Assembly: GCA_002405405.1 (NCBI GenBank)
Contig: DHLT01000122.1
Span: 1-9,228, forward strand
Direction: 5' to 3'
Length of the DNA: 9,228 nucleotides
DNA from: Ignavibacteria bacterium UBA4661
Lineage (GTDB): Bacteria > Bacteroidota > Ignavibacteria > Kapaibacteriales > UBA4661
Below the pieces are notes generated by a model. It saw nothing but the letters and a program-made list of their open reading frames with translations. It was not told the origin of the DNA and searched no databases. Shown piece by piece: positions 1 to 6,111 of the stretch. The stretch's first letter is position 1. Each line of letters starts with the position of its first letter. The position numbers and the translations under genes were made by a program.

Positions 1-197
1 CTCGACATGATTTTCGCACTTTTGACATCTGTACGTAAAAGTTGTTGCAAGGTCTTGTCGGCATAGGGGTTCTCCTTAGCCGGGGTTGCTAGCGATGTTG
101 ATTGTTGAGCGCGAGCATCAATTGTTTTGCCGACAATACCCAGAGATGCAAAGCATAGCACAAATAGCAGTCGGTGAAAGAAAAAAAATCGTTTCAT
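1..197 (-). CDS. N-terminus of an exported protein of unknown function (partial)
   Basis: The reverse strand reads open from an ATG at 197 to the window edge, giving 65 residues. The start is MKRFFFFHRLLFVLCFASLG: two basic residues, then a hydrophobic stretch to about residue 23. A signal-peptidase-I-like site follows at DARA|QQ (residues 27-32). This is a convincing signal peptide. After it comes a polar region rich in Gln, Lys, Ser and Thr (for example NPYADKTLQQLLRTDVKSAK), with no domain that I recognise. The protein should be exported to the periplasm or outer membrane. The body lies outside the window, so its function cannot be called. No Shine-Dalgarno is visible before the ATG. The gene is divergent from the FnIII-like gene on the other side of a gap of about 350 bp. 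Confidence 0.75.
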   Translation of the reverse strand, partial: MKRFFFFHRLLFVLCFASLGIVGKTIDARAQQSTSLATPAKENPYADKTLQQLLRTDVKSAKIMS

Positions 198-228
198 ACG
201 TAGCGCGAAAAAATGAGAAGATAATCAG

Positions 229-236
229 CAAATATT
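229..236 (-). promoter_or_regulatory. Possible -7 box for the leftward exported-protein gene
   Basis: On the minus strand this reads AATATTTG, one base off the Bacteroidota -7 consensus TAnnTTTG. It lies about 30 bases before the ATG at 197, a sensible distance for a short leader. I found no good TTTG -33 partner at the usual spacing, so the call is weak. Confidence 0.22.
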
Positions 237-331
237 AAGCATTGGCACATAGGAGATTGTTGTCGTTGCTACACTTTTTAAGTTATTTCAAGTACACAGG
301 TAACGTCGTTGATCAGAGTCCATGGTTGTGA

Positions 332-535
332 TGTATCTCTCCAACTGAATACGTCAATATACGCGAAGAATTAGCTGAAACAAATAAAGATTTCTTTGAT
401 CTTGTGAGATTGCGTGAAAACAGTTGGTGTAGATATCAACCACTTAATAATATCGAAAGAATGTTGACGGATAACAGTATGGTTTTTCAGGAAAAAAATC
501 TATATTTGACTGATAATGTTTCTGCCACTATTTGA
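332..535 (+). pseudogene. Orphan 67-codon open stretch, possible gene remnant
   Basis: Between in-frame stops at 329-331 (TGA) and 533-535 (TGA) this frame is open. It reads like a real, polar, helix-prone protein, for example YVNIREELAETNKDFFDLVR and later LNNIERMLTDNSMVFQEKN. There is no ATG before about residue 44. An ATG at 322 (MVVMYLSN then stop) lies just upstream in another frame, and a one-base indel near 340-346 would join it to this stretch. I recognise no family. It could be a decayed gene, a gene broken by a sequencing indel, or chance: 67 open codons at this base composition is unlikely but not extraordinary. Confidence 0.25.
478..508 (+). promoter_or_regulatory. Candidate Bacteroidota-type promoter for the FnIII-like gene
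   Basis: TATATTTG at 501-508 matches the -7 consensus TAnnTTTG exactly. TATG at 478-481 matches the -33 box TTTG at three of four bases, with a 19-base spacer. Transcription would start near 513-516. That would exclude the upstream ATG at 516 as a well-translated start and favours the ATG at 546. Confidence 0.4.
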
Positions 536-545
536 ATTGTCATTC

Positions 546-983
546 ATGCAGAACCACTCCGTATTCAGAAGCCTCTGTATTCTATTCATTGTTTTGTGCG
601 CTGGCGCGGCTTCGCTCATTGCTGCTGATATTGCTTTCGATTACTTTACAGCTCGATCGAATGGTAAAGATATTCGTATTGAGTGGAAAACAAATCGTGA
701 AGATGATGTTGCAAAGTTTGAAATTGAACGCTCGCTTGCCGGGCAAAATGACTTTCGTAGCATAGGTTCTGTTACACCTAAAGGCAATGGTTCGTCGTAT
801 GTTTTTGTCGATGAAAACGCAATGATTGCCGGTAAGTCTGCTACGGTATCTTCAACACTTTACAGCTATCGTATCAAGGCGATCGGTCAATCTTCGACGG
901 CATTTAGTCAAACTATTAGTGTATCGCATACGGTTAGTTCCGTACGCCGTACGTGGGGAATGATTAAAGAGATGTTCCGCTAA
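546..983 (+). CDS. Small secreted fibronectin-III-like protein with conserved C-terminal tail
   Basis: This 145-residue protein has three parts. Residues 1-27 form a signal peptide (MQNHSVFRSLCILFIVLCAG, then SLIAA before Asp28). Residues 28 to about 128 look like one FnIII-type beta sandwich of the kind common in Bacteroidota surface proteins, with IRIEWKT at 43-49, FEIERS at 58-63 and YSYRIKAI at 106-113. The last 11 residues, RTWGMIKEMFR, look like a separate short motif. I prefer the ATG at 546 to the one at 516: the longer version puts an extra stretch before the signal peptide, overlaps the upstream open frame and starts at the predicted transcription start. No Shine-Dalgarno is visible. 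The protein is probably periplasmic or cell-surface; its partner is unknown. It is monocistronic, ending in a strong terminator. The domain call is by pattern; the exact function is not known. Confidence 0.8.
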   Translation: MQNHSVFRSLCILFIVLCAGAASLIAADIAFDYFTARSNGKDIRIEWKTNREDDVAKFEIERSLAGQNDFRSIGSVTPKGNGSSYVFVDENAMIAGKSATVSSTLYSYRIKAIGQSSTAFSQTISVSHTVSSVRRTWGMIKEMFR

Positions 984-1002
984 GAAAAAGATATATGTAT
1001 AT

Positions 1003-1038
1003 AAGCCCTGTTACACATTGTGTTGCAGGGCTTTTTTG
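1003..1038 (+). terminator. Rho-independent terminator after the FnIII-like gene
   Basis: AAGCCCTG (1003-1010) pairs perfectly with CAGGGCTT (1026-1033). Inside, after a 2x2 mismatch, ACAC (1013-1016) pairs with GTGT (1020-1023) around a three-base loop. The T run continues to 1037. It sits 20 bases after the stop codon of the FnIII-like gene. Confidence 0.88.
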
Positions 1039-1064
1039 TCTCTAAATATTTACGCGAATATTTG
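1035..1064 (+). promoter_or_regulatory. Candidate promoter of uvrB overlapping the terminator tail
   Basis: TTTG at 1035-1038, at the end of the terminator T run, is followed after 18 bases by AATATTTG (1057-1064), one base off TAnnTTTG. The uvrB ATG lies 25 bases further on, behind AAAAAGGA at 1075-1082. I see no SOS-type operator, but the LexA site of this lineage is unknown to me. Confidence 0.35.
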
Positions 1065-1088
1065 ATCCACTAGCAAAAAGGACGTGGT

Positions 1089-3227
1089 ATGTATAACAAC
1101 CAGCAGAGATTTCAATTAGTATCTAATTATAAGCCAATGGGCGACCAACCTAATGCCATTCGTGAATTGCACGAAGGTGTGCGTCGTGGTGATAAACATC
1201 AAGTGCTATTGGGGGTAACGGGATCAGGAAAAACTTTTACTATCGCAAATGTTATTCAAGAACTACAACGTCCAACATTGATCATCTCGCATAATAAAAC
1301 ACTTGCCGCCCAACTCTATGGTGAATTCAAACAGTTTTTTCCCCACAATGCCGTTGAGTTTTTTATTAGCTACTATGATTACTATCAGCCAGAAGCATAC
1401 ATTGTTAAATCCGATACATTTATCGAGAAAGATTTTTCTATCAATGACGAAATTGATCGTTTACGCTTGCGTGCTTCTAGTGCTCTTGTTGAAGAGCGAC
1501 GTGATGTGATTGTTGTGGCTTCGGTATCGTGCATTTATGGTTTAGGAACAAAAGAATCCTTCAAAGCAATGTTATTAGCACTACGTGTTGGTATGAAAAT
1601 CGACCGAAAACAGATGCTCTATAAGTTTGCTGATATGTATTATTCTCGAAATGATTTTGAATTTGGTCGCGGTACATTTCGTGTGCGAGGCGATGTCATT
1701 GATATAATGCCTGGATATGAGGACACTATTGGTTTACGGATTGAGCTTTTTGGAGATGAAATAGAAAAACTCTCGTACATCCGTGCTGTCGATGGTTCAG
1801 TGGTGGAGTCTATACAAGCAACTGTTCTCTATCCAGCAAAGATCTTTGTTACTACTAAGCAAGAGCTCGAATCTGCTATCGTACGTATTGAGTCGGAGTT
1901 GCGTACACGTCTAAAAGAATTACTTGATGACAATCGCCTGCTTGAAATGCAGCGTTTAGAGCAACGAACTATGTATGACTTGGAGATGATGCGTGAAGTA
2001 GGATATTGCTCTGGTATTGAAAATTATTCTATGCATCTGGCTGGTCGTGCTATGGGGGAAAGACCTATTTGTTTGCTAGACTACTTTCCTGAGGATTATC
2101 TTCTCATTGTTGATGAAAGCCACGTTACACTGCCTCAAATTCGTGGGATGTATAATGGTGATCGTCAACGTAAAAGCGTATTGGTGGAGCATGGATTTCG
2201 TTTACCCTCTGCGCTGGAAAATCGCCCGCAACGATATGATGAATTTCAGTCATTAGTCAATCAAGCAATTTATGTTAGTGCAACACCCTCGCAGGCGGAA
2301 TTGGAATTATCGCAGGGTGTTGTTGTTGAACAAATTATTCGACCAACAGGGTTACTAGATCCTGAAATCTCTGTGCGTCCTGTGCGCAATCAAATTGATG
2401 ATTTGCTGAATGAAATTCGCATTAGACAAGCTAAGAAAGAACGTGTTCTGGTAACAACGCTGACAAAACGTATGTCAGAAGATTTGACAGAGTATCTCAA
2501 AAATTTGAAAGTAAATGTCGCATATATTCACAGCGAAATTGATGCGCTTGAGCGAGTTGAAATTCTCCGTAACCTACGTATTGGTACATATGAAGTTATT
2601 GTTGGTGTAAATCTTTTACGTGAAGGCTTAGATTTACCGGAAGTTTCATTAGTAGCTATTCTTGATGCTGATAAGGAAGGTTTTTTGCGGAGTGAGCGTT
2701 CGCTTCTCCAAACAGCCGGTCGTGCAGCTCGTAACGAAAAAGGTCTCGTAATTTTGTATGCCGATCGTATTACCGACTCGATGAAAAAATTAATGGATGA
2801 AACTAATCGCCGCAGAGCATTACAAATTGCGTACAATACCGAGCATAATATTAACCCTCGTACAGTGTATAAATCGCTTGAAGAAATTCTTCAGAGTACA
2901 TCAATAGCTGATATCAACCATAAACGTACAGAAAAGAGAGTAGAAGCTGAAAACATTGCTTTGCGTAAAGCGGCAGAGCCGATGCTCAAGTATATGACTG
3001 CTGATCAACGAACTGATTTGATTGAACAATTGATGGCTGAAATGAAGAATGCTGCACGCGATCTTGATTTTGAACGTGCTGCAGAATTGCGCGATGAAAT
3101 TGCACGCTTGCAGTCATTGCATGGTATTCAAGATACTGCTCAGTCAAGCGGTATATCATCCGGTACGGTTCAGACGAAGGTCGATTATGGAGTACCATCA
3201 AAAGCACGAAGTCGGAAAAAATCATAG
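1089..3227 (+). CDS. uvrB: UvrABC excinuclease subunit B
   Basis: UvrB is the damage-verifying helicase-like subunit of bacterial nucleotide excision repair. It is loaded by UvrA, inserts a beta-hairpin between the DNA strands and recruits UvrC for dual incision. At 712 residues it is slightly longer than the usual 660-680. Visible landmarks are Walker A GVTGSGKT (42-49), the beta-hairpin region around [10 protein letters not shown] (95-104) to DEIDRLR (120-126), Walker B DESH (342-345), VSATP (396-400), [14 protein letters not shown] (506-519) and motif [11 protein letters not shown] (541-549). The C-terminal UVR domain that contacts UvrC is at about 643-675 ([16 protein letters not shown]). 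The last 35 residues are a Ser/Lys-rich tail. The start has a good Shine-Dalgarno (AAAAAGGA, 6-base spacing). No uvrA or uvrC lies nearby. All key motifs are intact, so it should be functional. Confidence 0.98.
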   Translation: MYNNQQRFQLVSNYKPMGDQPNAIRELHEGVRRGDKHQVLLGVTGSGKTFTIANVIQELQRPTLIISHNKTLAAQLYGEFKQFFPHNAVEFFISYYDYYQPEAYIVKSDTFIEKDFSINDEIDRLRLRASSALVEERRDVIVVASVSCIYGLGTKESFKAMLLALRVGMKIDRKQMLYKFADMYYSRNDFEFGRGTFRVRGDVIDIMPGYEDTIGLRIELFGDEIEKLSYIRAVDGSVVESIQATVLYPAKIFVTTKQELESAIVRIESELRTRLKELLDDNRLLEMQRLEQRTMYDLEMMREVGYCSGIENYSMHLAGRAMGERPICLLDYFPEDYLLIVDESHVTLPQIRGMYNGDRQRKSVLVEHGFRLPSALENRPQRYDEFQSLVNQAIYVSATPSQAELELSQGVVVEQIIRPTGLLDPEISVRPVRNQIDDLLNEIRIRQAKKERVLVTTLTKRMSEDLTEYLKNLKVNVAYIHSEIDALERVEILRNLRIGTYEVIVGVNLLREGLDLPEVSLVAILDADKEGFLRSERSLLQTAGRAARNEKGLVILYADRITDSMKKLMDETNRRRALQIAYNTEHNINPRTVYKSLEEILQSTSIADINHKRTEKRVEAENIALRKAAEPMLKYMTADQRTDLIEQLMAEMKNAARDLDFERAAELRDEIARLQSLHGIQDTAQSSGISSGTVQTKVDYGVPSKARSRKKS

Positions 3228-3300
3228 CGAGACGATGCTCTACTTGCGTAAATTGCAATATGATGTTCAAGTATTTTATTAGTATTTCTGGAGAATTATC

Positions 3301-3651
3301 ATGGCAATTTTCATTTCTAGTGATTGTATTAACTGTGGTGCCTGCGAACCTGAATGTCCTAATACAGCTATCTATGAGCCGGGCACTTCATGGAAACTTG
3401 GTAGTACAGTGTATTCGGATTCAACATCACCCGGAGGATTCAAAGGAGATTTTTACTCAACGGAGTACTATTACATCGTTCCTGATAAATGTACCGAGTG
3501 TAAAACATTTCACGATGAGCCACAGTGCGCCGCTGTGTGTCCGGTGGATTGCTGTTTACCCGACACAAATAATGTAGAGTCCGAAGAGAATTTGATCAAA
3601 AAAGTTGCTTACCTGAACGAAATTGATACCGATCGTCTGCGTAAGAACTAA
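3301..3651 (+). CDS. 2[4Fe-4S] ferredoxin, Alvin-type with long insert
   Basis: This is a small soluble electron carrier of 116 residues. The first cluster motif is C9-x2-C12-x2-C15-x3-C19-P. The second is C64-x2-C67-x8-C76-x3-C80-P; the eight-residue gap is the mark of Alvin (Allochromatium vinosum)-type ferredoxins. By family rule, C9/C12/C15/C80 and C64/C67/C76/C19 each ligate one cluster. C84 and C85 are extra. Between the motifs there is an insert of about 30 residues rich in Gly, Ser and Tyr (GTSWKLGSTVYSD to FYSTEYYYIV), and a C-terminal acidic/basic helix follows. Short clostridial and Chlorobium ferredoxins lack these additions, but longer Bacteroidota ones have them. The start follows a good GGAGA (3290-3294). 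It lies 73 bp after uvrB with no terminator between, so read-through is possible, but no functional link is implied. Its redox partner is not visible here. Confidence 0.93.
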   Translation: MAIFISSDCINCGACEPECPNTAIYEPGTSWKLGSTVYSDSTSPGGFKGDFYSTEYYYIVPDKCTECKTFHDEPQCAAVCPVDCCLPDTNNVESEENLIKKVAYLNEIDTDRLRKN

Positions 3652-3683
3652 GTACAAAAAACTTCTGTAGTGTCTAACTCCAA

Positions 3684-3720
3684 AGCCGATATGCGACAAA
3701 CGTATATCGGCTCTTTTGTT
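3684..3720 (+). terminator. Rho-independent terminator after the ferredoxin gene
   Basis: A 12-base-pair stem with one G-T pair joins 3684-3695 (starting AGCCGATA) and 3701-3712 (ending TATCGGCT) around the loop ACAAA. It is followed by CTTTTGTT. It ends the uvrB/ferredoxin transcription unit. Confidence 0.88.
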
Positions 3721-3752
3721 CCTTATTATTTTTTCTTCCGGTAGACAGTGTT

Positions 3753-4229
3753 ATGCAGCCATTATTCTCTAGACTGTTTTCGTATTATGCTGCGACAACT
3801 ATGAAACAACGATTATGGTATGCACTCTTATGGTATGGAGTGATTACAATCATTTCACATCTCCCGGGTTCGTCGTCTTCTACGACAGCGCAGTGGTTTC
3901 ATGCAGATGGTTGGATAGACTGGAATATGATATTCCGATTCTCTGCACATTGTGGTGTTTTTGGTGTGCTGGCAATACTGGTGTACGGAGTCTTGGAACC
4001 TCGTGCTGTGCTGGTTGGACGCTCATGGAGCATTGCTGTATTGTGGACAGGACTTGGTGGACTACTTGATGAAATTCATCAATCTTTTGTGCCGAAGCGT
4101 TTTTTTAAATGGAGTGATGTTGCTTTAGATACCATAGCCGGGGCATTGACAATTCTTGTATTGTGCATTCTTATTCATAGGTCTGGTCAATATACAGATT
4201 CGAGGACTACAGCGTCGGAGGAGCTATGA
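3753..4229 (+). CDS. VanZ-family integral membrane protein
   Basis: This 158-residue protein shows the VanZ-like family pattern: SHLPG (35-39) after the first membrane segment (about 21-37), R62 and H66 leading into the second (about 63-81), LDEIHQSFVPKR (105-116), and SDVALDTIAG (121-130) opening the last segment (to about 142). The acidic and His residues in the DE-H-Q motif and the D-x3-D-x3-G motif are conserved in the family. VanZ is known for low-level teicoplanin resistance in enterococci, but most homologues are of unknown function and nothing here suggests a resistance locus. The start is uncertain: the ATG at 3801 (Met17) would also leave all membrane segments, and neither has a clear Shine-Dalgarno. 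It overlaps the next gene by ATGA, so the two are translationally coupled. Confidence 0.85.
   Translation: MQPLFSRLFSYYAATTMKQRLWYALLWYGVITIISHLPGSSSSTTAQWFHADGWIDWNMIFRFSAHCGVFGVLAILVYGVLEPRAVLVGRSWSIAVLWTGLGGLLDEIHQSFVPKRFFKWSDVALDTIAGALTILVLCILIHRSGQYTDSRTTASEEL
4217..4223 (+). promoter_or_regulatory. Strong Shine-Dalgarno of the thioesterase gene
   Basis: GGAGGAG lies inside the end of the VanZ-family gene, four bases (from GGAGG) before the ATG at 4226. It is the strongest ribosome site in the window, where many starts have none. It supports re-initiation at the ATGA overlap. Confidence 0.75.
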
Positions 4230-4630
4230 ATTCAGCAGTTACAACTGCTCACGCTGAGCTAACATTTGTTGTTGAAGAATCTATGATTGCAATATTAGAA
4301 GGACGTATTATGCATCGTGTGTGTTCAACATATTGGCTATGCTATTATGCTGAATGTGTTGGTCGTCGTGTAATTGAATCATACTTTGATCAAGGTGAAA
4401 ATGCCGTCGGTAATGCGCTAACTTTGAATCACCTTGCAATGGCTCCTGTCGGCGCTGTACTGCGGGCGCATGGTACTGTGAAAGACTTTACACTGCCTAA
4501 TATTGTATGTGTTATTCAGATATGGTGGAATGATATACTCATTGCTGAAGCAACACATATACAAACGGTACTTGCTCAGGAGCGTATCGATAAGAAAATG
4601 AACGAAGCATATCAACGATTGACATCATGA
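4226..4630 (+). CDS. FlK-like hot-dog thioesterase
   Basis: This 134-residue single hot-dog domain resembles the fluoroacetyl-CoA thioesterase (FlK) family. In FlK the catalytic residues are Thr42, Glu50 and His76, with Gly69 before the His. Here Thr35, Glu43, Gly62 and His69 fall at exactly the same spacings (8, 19 and 7 residues). They sit in the contexts STYWLCYYAE and AVGNALTLNHLAMAPVG. The protein should be cytoplasmic, form dimers and hydrolyse an acyl-CoA thioester. The family is broad and most members have no proven substrate, so specificity for fluoroacetyl-CoA cannot be assumed. It overlaps the VanZ-family gene by 4 bp and has a strong Shine-Dalgarno. It ends 20 bases from the convergent HxlR-type gene; no terminator hairpin is evident in that gap. 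Confidence 0.82.
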   Translation: MNSAVTTAHAELTFVVEESMIAILEGRIMHRVCSTYWLCYYAECVGRRVIESYFDQGENAVGNALTLNHLAMAPVGAVLRAHGTVKDFTLPNIVCVIQIWWNDILIAEATHIQTVLAQERIDKKMNEAYQRLTS

Positions 4631-4650
4631 GAAGAGATGTTTCTCCGGCA

Positions 4651-5004
4651 TTATGATTCAGATTGCCCGGCACCATATTCTTGCATCAATTCTTTGCCAT
4701 ACAAGCGAATTGTATCAATGATGACAATAGATCGTTTGCCTCGCTCTGTGAGTGAGTATTCAACTTTTTGGGGAACAACGGCATATACTGTGCGGTGTAC
4801 AAAACCATCATCTTCAAGTTCACGAAGCGCACTCGTGAGCATTTTGTGGGTAATTTTGGGTAGAGCTTTTTTGATTTCACCATAGCGCATTGTCCCTGTA
4901 TTGAGCCTCCATAAGATTGGCATTTTCCATGTTCCGCCAATACGATCCATTGCAAATTCTACGGGTGTGTAATAGAGTTTCCCATGAAAAATAAATTCGG
5001 GCAT
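4651..5004 (-). CDS. HxlR-family winged-helix transcriptional regulator
   Basis: The product has 117 residues, typical for this family of dimeric winged-helix DNA-binding proteins. Landmarks are DRIGGTWKMPILWRL (about 20-34), the recognition region MRYGEIKKALPKITHKMLTSALRELEDDGF, and the wing with VPQKVEYSLTERG. I chose the ATG at 5004; an upstream TTG at 5019 would add five residues but has no ribosome site. From the ATG start there is no cysteine at all. Redox-sensing members such as YodB and HypR of Bacillus use a conserved N-terminal Cys just before the Pro of this motif; here the equivalent region reads LYYTPVEFA. If it senses anything it must do so by ligand binding or with another regulator. 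It is divergent from the DJ-1/PfpI-family gene, its most likely target along with itself. Confidence 0.92.
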   Translation of the reverse strand: MPEFIFHGKLYYTPVEFAMDRIGGTWKMPILWRLNTGTMRYGEIKKALPKITHKMLTSALRELEDDGFVHRTVYAVVPQKVEYSLTERGKRSIVIIDTIRLYGKELMQEYGAGQSES

Positions 5005-5079
5005 GGCACCACAAGACAAAAGATGAATAAGGTATAGTGAAAATCAATGCCAAACTATTATACAACCCCCATATTTCCT

Positions 5080-5122
5080 TATACTTTCTTCAAAGTGTGT
5101 AGCACATATTGTGGAAAGTATA
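5080..5122. promoter_or_regulatory. Inverted repeat in the divergent hxlR/PfpI region (arm pair 1)
   Basis: TATACTTTC (5080-5088) and GAAAGTATA (5114-5122) are perfect 9-base inverted arms with a 25-base spacer. A centre-to-centre distance of about 34 bases (three helical turns) suits two bound regulator units or a looped site. The right arm overlaps the second palindrome. Confidence 0.4.
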
Positions 5123-5132
5123 TTGTTCCACA
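5110..5132. promoter_or_regulatory. Compact palindrome, best HxlR operator candidate
   Basis: TGTGGAA (5110-5116) and TTCCACA (5126-5132) are perfect 7-base inverted arms with a 9-base AT-rich spacer. This size and symmetry suit a winged-helix dimer. It lies 105 bases before the preferred start of the DJ-1/PfpI-family gene and about 105 bases before hxlR on the other strand, so one site could control both. No T run follows, so it is not a terminator. Confidence 0.45.
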
Positions 5133-5237
5133 GAATGGTTTGGCGCATTTTTGCCCCGCAATTGATAGTCACCTATGTCTTTTGGGGGTATTGTGTGGCT
5201 TTATGATTTTGTTGTACATTTTTTTGGAGTCGTTGCG

Positions 5238-6020
5238 ATGTCTGTATCACTTTCATCTCCTCTTGAGCGTAGAGGCTATGTGCATTTGCATGGTATGCCA
5301 TCGAAAGGAACAATTCTTATAGTTGTCGGTAGCCCTACTGTTTCAACACAAACAGGGTGGCCTGTGGGTTTTTGGGCGGCAGAACTAACACATCCGCTTC
5401 GCGTTTTTCAAGAAGCCGGATATGAAGTAGAGATTCGCAGTACTGCTGGTGGTGCACTTGAAATGGATTCATATTCTCATCCATTGGACCCTAGTGGATA
5501 TTCTGCACACGATGTTATTTCGCTTGGCTACTTGCAAAAAGAGTCATTCCGCGCTATGCTTGCGTCAACACAATCCATCGAGAATGTGACATCCGAGCCC
5601 TATAAAGCAATTTTTTTAGTTGGTGGGCAAAGTCCAATGTTTACATTTCGTGGTAATACTATGCTTCAACGTCTTTTTGCAGAATTCTATGAGAGCGGCA
5701 AACCAAGCGCTGCAGTATGCCATGCGACAACCTTACTCTTAGAAGCTGTAACGTCAAGGGGAGAACGTATTGTTGCGGGTAAAACATGGACAGGGTTTGC
5801 CGACAGCGAAGAGCAGTTTGCTGATAATTTTGTTGGGATGAAAATTCAACCGTATTGGATTGAAGAAGAGGCTCGGAAACTGCCGAATACAACCATGAAA
5901 ACAGCTCCGGCATTTACACCCTATGCGATTGCCGATGGTAATTTAATTACCGGGCAACAGCAAAATAGCGGTGCACTCGTGGCAGAACTTATAGTCGAAC
6001 AATTAGCCGCTCTGAGCTGA
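5238..6020 (+). CDS. DJ-1/PfpI (class I glutamine amidotransferase-like) family protein
   Basis: This 260-residue protein belongs to the DJ-1/ThiJ/PfpI superfamily. GTILIVVGSPTV (24-35) is the first strand. E49 in AAELTHP (47-53) matches the conserved acidic residue beside the nucleophile. GGALEMDSYS (71-80) follows, then FLVGGQSPMF (126-135), and the nucleophile elbow AAVCHATTLLL with C161 and H162. TGQQQNSG (238-245) closes the fold. Members include glyoxalase III/Hsp31 deglycase-like enzymes, chaperones and hydratases; this one is closest in layout to Hsp31-type amidotransferase-like proteins, substrate unknown. I chose the ATG at 5238 because GGAG (5226-5229) lies eight bases upstream. 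An in-frame ATG at 5175 would add a hydrophobic stretch with no support, and Met20 (5295) is also possible. It is divergent from hxlR and heads a same-strand run to 8230. Confidence 0.88.
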   Translation: MSVSLSSPLERRGYVHLHGMPSKGTILIVVGSPTVSTQTGWPVGFWAAELTHPLRVFQEAGYEVEIRSTAGGALEMDSYSHPLDPSGYSAHDVISLGYLQKESFRAMLASTQSIENVTSEPYKAIFLVGGQSPMFTFRGNTMLQRLFAEFYESGKPSAAVCHATTLLLEAVTSRGERIVAGKTWTGFADSEEQFADNFVGMKIQPYWIEEEARKLPNTTMKTAPAFTPYAIADGNLITGQQQNSGALVAELIVEQLAALS

Positions 6021-6025
6021 TTGTG

Positions 6026-6061
6026 GTTGTGTCATCGATACAACAAAAAAACTATTGTATC
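6026..6061 (+). promoter_or_regulatory. Two mutually exclusive hairpins between the PfpI and bestrophin genes
   Basis: GTTGTGTC (6026-6033) pairs with GATACAAC (6037-6044) around a three-base loop, with one G-T pair. The same GATACAA (6037-6043) also pairs perfectly with TTGTATC (6055-6061) across 11 A-rich bases. Only one can form at a time. Neither is followed by a strong T run (only TTTC after 6061), so a role in termination or processing is speculative. Confidence 0.3.
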
Positions 6062-6111
6062 TTTCGTGCACCAATCGTAAACCAAGTTTTGGATTATTCA
6101 TTTCTACTGCC

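Larger units (their letters stand above)
198..545. other. Gap of about 350 bp between divergent genes
   Basis: This stretch separates the leftward exported-protein gene from the rightward FnIII-like gene. It should carry both promoters. On the plus strand, frame 332-535 stays open for 67 codons without a clear start and is described separately. I see no tRNA, no terminator and no long repeat here. Confidence 0.6.

Noticed and set aside
329..331. TGA read as selenocysteine or a recoded stop between two open stretches
   Set aside because: There is no SECIS-like hairpin directly after it, and the sequence upstream of the TGA does not look coding.
2528..2836. 102-codon open frame on the minus strand inside uvrB
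   Set aside because: It is wholly antisense to intact, strongly conserved uvrB codons and its translation (Arg/Ser-rich) is typical of a shadow frame.
3753..4229. VanZ-family gene read as evidence of glycopeptide resistance
   Set aside because: No vanH/A/X/Y or two-component genes are nearby; the family is widespread and mostly not linked to resistance.
4637..4885. 82-codon plus-strand frame after the thioesterase gene
   Set aside because: It is antisense to the conserved HxlR-type gene and no domain is visible.
5175..5237. Longer start for the PfpI-type protein, with a hydrophobic N-terminus resembling a signal peptide
   Set aside because: The 5238 ATG has GGAG at good spacing and the superfamily is usually cytoplasmic; the extra stretch lacks positive charge and a cleavage site.
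5047..5322. 91-codon plus-strand frame before and into the PfpI-type gene
   Set aside because: It is out of frame with the strongly supported PfpI-type gene, is Cys- and Leu-rich and starts without a ribosome site. The region is better explained as regulatory DNA.
6055..6111. TTG start extending the bestrophin protein by 19 residues
   Set aside because: There is no ribosome site, the added residues do not resemble the family, and the TTG lies in the inverted repeat.
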